From positions 1,984,001-2,048,000 of the forward strand of contig OZ220484.1 of NCBI GenBank assembly GCA_965116165.1: a stretch of DNA of 64,000 nucleotides. Direction: 5' to 3'. A program made the translations under genes and the position numbers. This DNA comes from Azophilus sp965116165 (GTDB lineage Bacteria; Pseudomonadota; Gammaproteobacteria; Pseudomonadales; Azotimanducaceae). How positions within the stretch are numbered: position 1 is the first letter of the stretch; each line of letters starts with the position of its first letter. The notes under the pieces are model-generated. The model had not been told where the DNA came from. It saw nothing but the letters and a program-made list of their open reading frames with translations, and did no database searches. Of the stretch, positions 54,701-61,743 are shown one piece after another.

Positions 54701-56188
54701 CCGCACGGACCGCAGGCGGAGGGGCCTCCGAAGGCGGGTTCACTGGAGATATTGACTGCGGCCAATGACGCACTGGACCTGAGCACAATGACGGCACCTC
54801 ACCGATCTCTTAAAAAGCTCGATGCCGCACAGGTCGATGAGAGCGAGGACATTCATTTCCCGCTAAGCGGTCTTGACGCCGTGATCATGAACGCTCCTTT
54901 CACCGACAACAGGAAACGCAGCCGGAAATTCGGTGCCGATGCCATCAAGGCGATGCAGAGGCATGAACTCGATATACGGGATCGGCTTCTGGTGCGCGAT
55001 GCGCCGGCGGGGCGGGTCATCACGACAAACAGCATCAGCACTTTTTTCACACCGCTCGCGGACCAACTTCTGCGAGCCGATTGCGGAGTATTGGCCAAGG
55101 TGCTTCCCGCTACCGCCTGCGTCGGTGCATCAGGTGTTAACGAACGCCGCTTTCTCGCCGAGCGATTCCATGTTGAGCGCATCATCACCAGTCATGATCC
55201 GCAACGGATCAATTTCTCGGAGAACACCAGCATTCACGAATGCTTGCTGGTTTGTCGGCGTTGCGCGGAGAAAACACGCTCGCCGACGGAGTTCGTGTCG
55301 CTGCGACGGATGCCCGCGAGCACCCAAGAGGTGATCGAGGCAGTGGAAGCAATTGTCTCTGGAATGCCCGGCCATTGGGGCAATATCCAACATTGGCCTG
55401 CGGATCGTGTGCGTGCGGGGGACTGGACTCCAGTCCAATGGTACGACGGCGAGATCACCGAAGCGGTGTTTGCGCTGGAGAATCATGCCGATTTGGCGCC
55501 CGCACCGCTCACGTTTGGGGCGACGGGCCAGGCTGCGCAGGATTCTTGGATCCGGTGCCCCGCAGAGGACGAAAACCCGGATCGGTGCATGGTGTTTGGC
55601 AGCGTGTCCGCGAACCTTCGACAGACGATGGCCGGCGAGCCGGAGCAGGCCGTCGCACCGGGCGGGCGACGTGCTCATCTGTACGAGAAAGTGAGGGCAA
55701 CCAGTGCGAACTTGATGCTTGCCACGCGATTCGACACGGTCAGTGGCCGCTTGACCGCATTGTGGAGTGAGACACGGACATTCGGATTTGGCTGGGTTCC
55801 CGTCCGTGGCACCGATCACGCCCATGAGAAGGCGCTGTGCGCTTGGTGGAACAGTACACCCGGACGCCTGCTGTTGCTCAACCGTCGGGCAAGGAAGCTG
55901 ACCTACCCGAAATGGTCCACCACTCATCTTGCATCATTACCATGTCCCCGACCCGACGCGCCGGCCATCCCCGCGCTGGCTGAGGCATGGCTGCTCGCAT
56001 GCCGCACACCCCTGCTCACTATGCGGCGGGCAGCGGAGTGCGAAGCCCGCAAAATCATTGATGAAGCGGCCGCAATAGCCCTCAATCTCGCGCCGGATAC
56101 CGTTGCCGATTGGAGAAAGCGTTTGGCGGAGGAACCGACCATCACCAATGCGCGCGCACGTGAAATTGGGGGTGACGAAACGTCTTGA
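51776..56188 (+). CDS. Single-chain type ISP-like restriction-modification enzyme
   Basis: ATG 51776, eight bases after GGAGG, gives 1470 residues. Domains in order: Mrr-like nuclease with GRDIGIDLVARRF and IAIQCKCYD (about 72-98); SF2 helicase with Walker A ACGTGKT near 200, DEAH in IADEAHRTTG near 320, and VQAVGRVMRRAPGKR; helical coupler; N6-adenine methyltransferase with DPACGTGTLLMAAL near 900 and motif IV NAPFTDNRKR near 1040; a C-terminal target-recognition region with WGNIQHWPADRVRAGDW. This is the layout of type ISP enzymes such as LlaGI. Motif IV reads NAPF rather than NPPF/Y. It appears to stand alone, needing no partner. Confidence 0.9.
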   Translation: MMETQMNLDLSGMPSAGAVLERIREQSRDEAEKGRWFEQLFMRVALQEPEFEIDGIWRWPEWPEREALTGLDGRDIGIDLVARRFSGEWIAIQCKCYDDRHVLGKGGIDKFLGGSQQQVFHLRWVVATCRWGPNAENAIRNAHPEIRQIDFRQHLDVQVGEEYAERPVREPWPLQVDAIEDTVTGLANHDRGRLIMACGTGKTFVSLRIAERLVGEGGRILFAAPTIALVSQARREWLRQTTRKLACIVVCSDPTAGGRNENGDIRVSELECPVTTDPGEIAGSLDGDGPTRVVFCTYHSLGRVTDARARHGAPEFDLAIADEAHRTTGAVFDRRRSGNGREVDFQEFHDGARLRARKRLYMTATPRLYTQRSKGKLAERGIDVVDMGDYEVYGPEFHRLPFARAVDHEMLSDYRVIVLGVGEGSVTPGLRRRLEGLDRSQGETGRAPSTNDMTRVLGVSLAVNGVTEGRALERPGKLPRTMAFANSIARSRWYAKALMESEVLRATTRRMRDGRAMRVVARHLDASASALQRNRELRALKRADLKGECRVLCNVKLFTEGVDVPSLDAVAFLDPRGSQVDVVQAVGRVMRRAPGKRFGYIIIPVVVEPGRDVAAALERGTEGYGTVGKVLRALQAHDGRLAESLANFVKVYEQSGSRAPGEGAGGMVREAEGEYIQRELDLKEVDQGIYAHVAAASGLGKPGQLVADEIAEAVRSASAVLQEEAMEEPLAEVLDLAAADGAKGICTIAALMLCNACLLQRRLRDEPGMETIVRLDKVAGAKHPGEVLGIAWEAILEKDYAPVFRPALAVLGALREGRVIDDAIRMVAECANRVADSLSDLGYDHVGPLYHRILGSAKSDGAFYTNNLSAIMLARLAFHRNLIDWSDPEAVARLRVIDPACGTGTLLMAALQAIKTRVAETRELSDEDRNALHRCLVEDVLSGLDINQHGIQFAACNMTLGAPTVDYKRMNLVTMPHGPQAEGPPKAGSLEILTAANDALDLSTMTAPHRSLKKLDAAQVDESEDIHFPLSGLDAVIMNAPFTDNRKRSRKFGADAIKAMQRHELDIRDRLLVRDAPAGRVITTNSISTFFTPLADQLLRADCGVLAKVLPATACVGASGVNERRFLAERFHVERIITSHDPQRINFSENTSIHECLLVCRRCAEKTRSPTEFVSLRRMPASTQEVIEAVEAIVSGMPGHWGNIQHWPADRVRAGDWTPVQWYDGEITEAVFALENHADLAPAPLTFGATGQAAQDSWIRCPAEDENPDRCMVFGSVSANLRQTMAGEPEQAVAPGGRRAHLYEKVRATSANLMLATRFDTVSGRLTALWSETRTFGFGWVPVRGTDHAHEKALCAWWNSTPGRLLLLNRRARKLTYPKWSTTHLASLPCPRPDAPAIPALAEAWLLACRTPLLTMRRAAECEARKIIDEAAAIALNLAPDTVADWRKRLAEEPTITNARAREIGGDETS

Positions 56189-56493
56189 ATGGCGGGATAA
56201 ACGCCAGATTTTTGGCTATCGACATCATCCGCCGCGATGGAGGCTACTCTGGAACAGGCGGTGGCGGGTGAGAAGCTAGCGCTCGCCATCAGCTACCGAC
56301 AACAGGCGGGACACATCCTTGCTTGTGGCGGCGAAGCTCAGGACGGATTCCGGCCAGTCCTCCGTAATCTTCAGCGGCTGTCCTGCGTCAGGCTCAATGT
56401 CGATTCCGCTCTGGGGCCACGCAACGCGCTTGGAAATTTACCAGGTGGAGGGCGTGAGAGGGCGCCGCCAAATGAACAACGGTGCGATTCGCA
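56189..56493. other. Spacer between type ISP and SIR2 genes
   Basis: This 305-bp spacer probably carries the promoter of the SIR2 gene. A small frame across it (56237-56506) has no recognisable features and overlaps the next gene, so I do not call it. Confidence 0.4.
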
Positions 56494-59400
56494 ATGCCTG
56501 AATTGATCCCAAACGGACCAGCAATTCCGGTTCGCCTCCTGAATGAACTGGACAGCGGCAATGTCGTCTTCTTCTGCGGTGCCGGAATCTCTGCCGCATG
56601 CGGGTCGGACCTGCCGGATTTTGGCGAGCTCGTGCGACATGTATATGAAGTCAACCACATCAAACCCGATGCTGCTGAAAAGTCGGCGTGCGAAAACGGG
56701 AATTGGGACAAGGCGCTTGGTCTGCTGGAACGACGCCTGAACGCCGGCTTCTTGCGGGGTGAGGTCATCAAGCGGCTATCGAAGCCGCCAAGCGGCGATT
56801 TGAAAGTCCACAAGGCATTGATCGATCTGTCACGGGATGATCGGGGCGTCCGGCTTGTCACCACCAATTTCGATAACCGATTTGTCGAAGCAGGCTTGGA
56901 TGAGACGTTGGTGGATGTCGCGCCCCGGCTTCCGATACCCAAACCGCATGCTTGGTCGAGCTTGGTCCATCTGCATGGCCGCATTGCACCGAAGGAAGAT
57001 GGCTCAAACTTGGTGCTGACCGCGGCGGATTTCGGATGTGCATATCTGACCGAGCGTTGGGCGGCGAGATTCGTCACCGATCTATTTCGTCATTTCTCGG
57101 TTATCTTTGTCGGCTACAGTCTTAGCGACCCCGTCATGGGCTACATGGTCGACGCCCTTGCCGCCGAGCGGTCCAGGGGTGCACTGTTCGGGACGGCATG
57201 GGCATTCGCCGCCACGGACAATTCCGATGATGTCGGCAAGTCGAAGGTGCGCAATGATTGGCGCACCAAGAGTGTCGAGCCGATCCTCTACGACAAGCGG
57301 GACGGACATCGCCTTCTCGTAAAGACATTAATCGCATGGGCGCGTGTCCGAAAAGATCCTGTTCAGACCCGTTCTCAGATTGCTCTCAACGAGATTAACA
57401 GGATGCCGGATGGACCAGACGACCCGATTGTGGCTCGGGTTGTTTGGGCGTTGCAGGATTCATCGGCCGCAAAGGCGCTTGCCGAATCGCCGCCCATTGA
57501 GAACGAGGATGATTATGGGAAGTTCGCGAAATGGCTCAACATGCTCACGGACGCGGGATTGCTGCGCTTCACTGCCGACAAGATCGGATCGGATGCTCCA
57601 GACCAGAAGAGCGTTGGAGCGCTTCAGGTAGATGTCGGTTGCGAATCGATCAACCCTAGAAATCTGGATACGATAAGGTGGCATCTCTCCGCTTGGCTGG
57701 CTCGCCACTTGCATGTGCCACATCTGTTTGCCTGGGTGCTCAGAAACGGCGGCCATCTTCATTCTTATTTTCGCCAACAGGTCAAAAGAAGTCTGGCCAC
57801 GCAAGACTCCATGACCCCCGATATACCCGGAAGGCTTCGACTGCTCTGGACCGTTCTGCTGAGCGGCAAGCCCGACGATCCTCGGGATGTCCTCTGGGAC
57901 TCAGAACATTATAAGGCCGGAACCCCAGATGAACGCAGGCTCATCGAGGACAAGGCCATCGAGAGCATCCGGCCACGCCTCATCGTTCGACCGGGACCGT
58001 CTCTGGACCAGAAACTGCGGATGATTTACGAAAAAAAACCGCAAGCTTTGCAGCCCATCGATGAATGCGGACATCTCGAACTGATGTCGGGGAGCGGCGA
58101 CATTTGGCGGTGCTGCGAGGCCATCCTTGAAAACTCCGAAGTGCTGTCGAGGTATGCGGAGACTCTGACCGGTTATCTCGAACATGCTCTTTCCTTGGAT
58201 GTGGACTATAGCAATGTCCGCTGGTCGTCATTCTTGGAACGGCCTTCAATCGCGCCTAACGAGCAGAATGACTATCACGATAGACGGACTCGTTTGACTC
58301 GTCTGATTGATCTGGCGCGGGACAGCCACCTTGCACTGATTTCCACCGAAAGGGGATGTGCGCACAATCTGCTTCTTCGGTGGGTCGAATCCAAAGAGCC
58401 ACTGCTCCGAAGGCTGGCGCTTCATGCTCTTACTGAAAACCCGGGATCCGACATTCGGCTTGCTCGCAAGCTTCTTTTGACAGGGCGCAATCCGGGTCTC
58501 TGGGATCGGAATATGCGGAGGGAGACGATGCGCTTCCTGAGATTGGCGGGCAAGCGTTTGCCCCAGAATCTCCGTATTGACATCGTCAAGGCAATTCATG
58601 CTGGGCCGAAATCGAAAAAAGTCCGGAGTTCCTTCGGTCAAGATGGCGGGTGGCGCAAAGAACAGGCATTGCTCCTGTACAAGATGTGCATGTCCGGGGT
58701 GAAATTGAACAAGGCGTCAATGGAGATCATTGAAGCAATAACCCCGGAAATGAAAGAAATCACGCAAGAACGTGACGAATTTTTGATATGGGGGGAGGGC
58801 GGACCGGCATCGATCAGAGTGGGGGATTGCGCACCCAAGAGGCTCGTCGGGGGATCAGTCGACGATATCATGGCGGCACTCGATCCCGAGCAGGTCGATA
58901 GCGACGCATTTCAGGGATTGATTGTTCGGAAACCGATAAAGGTTGTTTCCGCGCTACGGCGGCTTGGGAAACAGGGTAGTTGGCCTGCAAAGTACTGGCG
59001 GGAATTTCTCTGGCATCTGGCAGACCCGAAGTGCCGGGCGAGATTGCGCATCCCTGCGGCGAGGGTTCTTGCCAAAGCTCCCGCCGAACTGTTCAACGAA
59101 ACGCCATCCGCAGTTGCGAGCTTCGTCAATCAACTTGCGGATGCATGTGGAACTGATCGAGAAAACGAATTCGGGCTGCTTTGGACAAAATCATGGAACG
59201 AAAAGGAGGGGAGCGGGGGGGAGACGGACGATATGGAGTGGGCCACGGCCCTGACGAGGGCCGTGAATCATCCAGCCGGAAAACTGGCTGAAGCAGCAAT
59301 GGCCCGGCTGTCGAAATACGAACCACGAGCGGGAGTGGGAATTGCTGAACCGGTTCGCTCGTATTTCGATGTCATTGCCGAAGATCCGGCTGGGCATCCG

Positions 59401-60165
59401 GGCCGGATGATTTTGGCGACCAGACTGTATCGGCTGTTTGCAATCGATCCTGAGTGGACCAAGCGCCACTTGATTGAGCGCCTCAGTACCGTAGAGTCGC
59501 AGGAGGCTGTCGACCTTTGGTCCGCATATATCTGGTCGTCGAGGCTCGGTCCAGACCTCCTGAACGCTATCAAGACACCATTTCTTGAAATTCTATGCGA
59601 CGGCAAGTTGGAAGACCTGGAGGATCGAGGATTGAGCCTGTTCATGGCGGTCTGCTTGGAAACGCCGGGAGCTCTGACCGAAAGAGAGATTCGCACCGTC
59701 ATTGATCCAATGTCCGAAAAGGGATTGCTGACTTTGCTTCGAAATCTGCAAAGGCGTCTTACCGCGATGCCAGACGAGCGGCGGCAGATCTGGTGCCAGA
59801 AGCTGTATCCTTGGCTCAATGACTACTGGCCGCGAGAGCGGGCTCGCAATACCGTGAAAACATCAGAAGCGATATTGACGATGCTTGCGGAGTGCGGTGA
59901 TGCGTTTCCGCAGGCGACCGAGTGGTCGTTGGCACATTTACAGCCTGTAGAAGGCGAAGGCCTCTATTTTCTTCATCGGAATGGCTGTGCGAAACGGTAT
60001 CCCACATCGGTATTTAAGGTGCTGGATAAGGCAATCGGCGCTGGTAGTCTAAAGGATAATTACAGGTATATCCTTCAAGAATTACTCGATACGCTGTGCA
60101 CAGAGGACAGCGAACTTGCTCGGAATTCCCGGTTTCAAGATCTGCGTCGAATCGCCACGCAATGA
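56494..60165 (+). CDS. SIR2-domain defence protein (Dsr1-like)
   Basis: The protein has 1223 residues from ATG 56494 (MPELIPNGPAIPVRLLNELD); a GTG at 56482 would add four. The N-terminal 280 residues are a SIR2/TIR-like NAD-binding domain with FFCGAGISAACGSDLPDF (near 28-45), VTTNFDNRF (near 125) and the catalytic-type His in LVHLHGRIAP. The remaining 900 residues are mostly helical repeats, as in defence-associated sirtuins that deplete NAD on phage sensing. Length and SIR2-plus-helical layout suggest the Dsr1 group, possibly with a DUF4020-type C-terminus; I cannot confirm the subgroup without a search. Confidence 0.82.
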   Translation: MPELIPNGPAIPVRLLNELDSGNVVFFCGAGISAACGSDLPDFGELVRHVYEVNHIKPDAAEKSACENGNWDKALGLLERRLNAGFLRGEVIKRLSKPPSGDLKVHKALIDLSRDDRGVRLVTTNFDNRFVEAGLDETLVDVAPRLPIPKPHAWSSLVHLHGRIAPKEDGSNLVLTAADFGCAYLTERWAARFVTDLFRHFSVIFVGYSLSDPVMGYMVDALAAERSRGALFGTAWAFAATDNSDDVGKSKVRNDWRTKSVEPILYDKRDGHRLLVKTLIAWARVRKDPVQTRSQIALNEINRMPDGPDDPIVARVVWALQDSSAAKALAESPPIENEDDYGKFAKWLNMLTDAGLLRFTADKIGSDAPDQKSVGALQVDVGCESINPRNLDTIRWHLSAWLARHLHVPHLFAWVLRNGGHLHSYFRQQVKRSLATQDSMTPDIPGRLRLLWTVLLSGKPDDPRDVLWDSEHYKAGTPDERRLIEDKAIESIRPRLIVRPGPSLDQKLRMIYEKKPQALQPIDECGHLELMSGSGDIWRCCEAILENSEVLSRYAETLTGYLEHALSLDVDYSNVRWSSFLERPSIAPNEQNDYHDRRTRLTRLIDLARDSHLALISTERGCAHNLLLRWVESKEPLLRRLALHALTENPGSDIRLARKLLLTGRNPGLWDRNMRRETMRFLRLAGKRLPQNLRIDIVKAIHAGPKSKKVRSSFGQDGGWRKEQALLLYKMCMSGVKLNKASMEIIEAITPEMKEITQERDEFLIWGEGGPASIRVGDCAPKRLVGGSVDDIMAALDPEQVDSDAFQGLIVRKPIKVVSALRRLGKQGSWPAKYWREFLWHLADPKCRARLRIPAARVLAKAPAELFNETPSAVASFVNQLADACGTDRENEFGLLWTKSWNEKEGSGGETDDMEWATALTRAVNHPAGKLAEAAMARLSKYEPRAGVGIAEPVRSYFDVIAEDPAGHPGRMILATRLYRLFAIDPEWTKRHLIERLSTVESQEAVDLWSAYIWSSRLGPDLLNAIKTPFLEILCDGKLEDLEDRGLSLFMAVCLETPGALTEREIRTVIDPMSEKGLLTLLRNLQRRLTAMPDERRQIWCQKLYPWLNDYWPRERARNTVKTSEAILTMLAECGDAFPQATEWSLAHLQPVEGEGLYFLHRNGCAKRYPTSVFKVLDKAIGAGSLKDNYRYILQELLDTLCTEDSELARNSRFQDLRRIATQ

Positions 60166-60483
60166 GAATGGGAGGATAAGAAGGACGCTGGTTTATCGGC
60201 TCGGTCCGGTAGCTCAGCGTATTCGGGGTGCCTTTCGTCCGGCCGAATGTGAGTTTGCTTGACGAGAATGGCAGCGTTTCGTCCACCGTAGCGTGGCCTT
60301 GATCGCCACCAACTCGATTCTCTCAGAGAGAGGGATTTACGCAATAGTTCGTAGCGTTGGCGACAATGAGATATTCCTATGTCGCGTTATTGCAAAGAAT
60401 GGCATCCTCCACAAGGGTGCGGAGAAAAGAAACGCTTCGCTTTTGGTAACGGATAGAATCATCGAACAAAACTGCAGATCGTC
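60166..60483. other. Gene-free interval after the SIR2 gene
   Basis: No gene is supported on either strand in these 318 bp. It may hold decayed sequence of the methyltransferase whose 5' part lies at 60484-60711. A GGTAGCTCAG string at about 60212 looks like a tRNA D-arm but no T-arm or cloverleaf follows. Confidence 0.4.
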
Positions 60484-60711
60484 TCAGTACGCATTCTGCG
60501 TCAGTACCGATAGAGGGTCCAAGTCGAATCCCATAGCCTTGTTACCAACTTCGATTGCATGTCGTAATACGACGCCAGAATCCGTCATCGGGTCAAGCAT
60601 CCGACTGTTTTCGTCAATTTCTCCCAACCTCTCCAGTATGAGGCTTGGTTCCATTCTTGCAGGAAACGGATGAATTGGTTTCAGCGCTGGTCCGTGGGAT
60701 TTACTCGCCAT
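60484..60711 (-). pseudogene. N-terminal fragment of a DNA methyltransferase
   Basis: The 75-residue frame reads KPIHPFPARMEPSLILERLG, then MLDPMTDSGVVLRHAIEVGN and GFDLDPLSVLTQN. IHPFPARM and DPM-x-x-SG-x-VLRHA are the start and motif I of a known family of site-specific DNA methyltransferases, where motif I normally reads DPMAGSGT or DPMCGSGT. Here the key Gly is replaced (DPMTDSG) and the rest of the enzyme is missing after a TGA. It overlaps the preceding frame by 11 bp. Confidence 0.7.
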
Positions 60712-61093
60712 CGTCGGCTTCTCCGTGAAGTCCTTCGATTTGGGATCTAACCGCGGAGGCTACATGAGAGGCACTGGCGTGGACCGCGATCTTGTCATCG
60801 TCAACACCTACCAAGTCAGGAACGATCACTTGAAGGCCTTTTGCGAGTGAAATTACATCCGATTCCTGCACCTCGACCACACCAATATCTTCCCGACAGG
60901 TGAACGCGACCAAGGAAGCAGCTAAAACATCGGGCACCCTCCCCTTGAGTTTTTCGAGCGCCTCGATAAAATCGTTGATCGTTATTTTTTCATCTTTCTG
61001 AACAGTATTATTGCGTAGCTTGCTGTTCCGCCGATAGTGCCGGTGATCATCAGTCTTTTCGTTTCCTGCCATGAGTGCGCTGATTCCGGCCAT
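60701..61093 (-). CDS. Small acidic protein of unknown function
   Basis: This frame of up to 130 residues ends 11 bp inside the methyltransferase fragment. The C-terminal 95 residues (INDFIEALEKLKGRVPDVLA, VVEVQESDVISLAKGL, HASASHVASAVRSQIEGLHG) look like a folded domain; the N-terminal part overlaps the upstream gene in another frame, so the true start is uncertain. No family recognised. Confidence 0.5.
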   Translation of the reverse strand: MAGISALMAGNEKTDDHRHYRRNSKLRNNTVQKDEKITINDFIEALEKLKGRVPDVLAASLVAFTCREDIGVVEVQESDVISLAKGLQVIVPDLVGVDDDKIAVHASASHVASAVRSQIEGLHGEADDGE

Positions 61094-61197
61094 ATCGCCA
61101 TGACTGCTAGTTGTATTGTCAGTATGGCTATGTTGATTCCTATTGCGAATATGGCCAAGTACTTGATTTTTTCCTGTGTGGTCGATGCTTCCTTCAT
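60982..61197 (-). CDS. Small membrane protein with two transmembrane helices
   Basis: ATG 61197 overlaps the upstream stop (ATGA) and has GAGGAAAC before it. The 71-residue product reads MKEASTTQEKIKYLAIFAIG and has membrane helices at about residues 12-34 (YLAIFAIGINIAILTIQLAV) and 47-66 (RLMITGTIGGTASYAIILF), ending FRKMKK. No family recognised. In a defence island it could be an effector or anchor, but that is speculation. Confidence 0.62.
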   Translation of the reverse strand: MKEASTTQEKIKYLAIFAIGINIAILTIQLAVMAIWPESAHSWQETKRLMITGTIGGTASYAIILFRKMKK

Positions 61198-61409
61198 GGT
61201 CGTTTCCTCTGTTTTTTCGATTTCCATTCCTCGGCCGTGATGCCGAGCACTACGTAGCGTCTGTCGTCTTCGGTGAGGTGTGCTAGGGCCGTCTCTGCCG
61301 GGACGGCAACACCGCCGGTTTCAGCCTTAGCAAAGATAACAGTGGTGCAGTGTGGTCTCTGAGACAGGGCGGTCGTTTGTGCCGGTGCGAGGTGTCCTAC
61401 TAAATGCAT
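61194..61409 (-). CDS. Small protein of unknown function upstream of the membrane protein
   Basis: The 71-residue frame contains VIFAKAETGGVAVPAETALA and HLTEDDRRYVVLGITAEEW, which reads like a compact conserved domain, and its stop overlaps the next start by 4 bp. No strong ribosome-binding site precedes ATG 61409. Function unknown; the coupling favours a real gene. Confidence 0.5.
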   Translation of the reverse strand: MHLVGHLAPAQTTALSQRPHCTTVIFAKAETGGVAVPAETALAHLTEDDRRYVVLGITAEEWKSKKQRKRP

Positions 61410-61743
61410 CGTACCGTATCCTTCATTGCCGATTGAGTGGCGGGTCTGATGGAAATCTATTCGGACACCCGGCCATCGCTCCGCTTCCTCCGTTCAAGGC
61501 CCGGCACCACCCTCCACATGTCGACGGGCCACGGGCTTGGACACCGGAGGGGAAGTTCCGAAATGTATCTGAGCCAGTACACAAGTGGTTCTGCGGGCCC
61601 TACGGCTGAGATGGATGTTGTGTACATGAGGTAGCTGTTGGTGGATCGGCTTGGTAGGTGCCTGTGAGTCGGTAACCGTACAGAGCAAGCTTTTGCCTAT
61701 GAGCAAGGAGCCCGCAACGCGAAAAGGAGCGGCCTACAGCAGA
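61410..61743. other. Spacer between S8 protease gene and the small-gene cluster
   Basis: I see no supported gene in these 334 bp. It could contain the promoter of the minus-strand small-gene cluster. Confidence 0.4.

Noticed and set aside
60205..60290. tRNA-like string GGTAGCTCAG
   Set aside because: No T-arm (GTTCGA-type) sequence or acceptor-stem pairing could be found around it.
60293..60673. 126-codon plus-strand frame after the SIR2 gene
   Set aside because: It runs antisense to the recognisable methyltransferase fragment and shows no motif.
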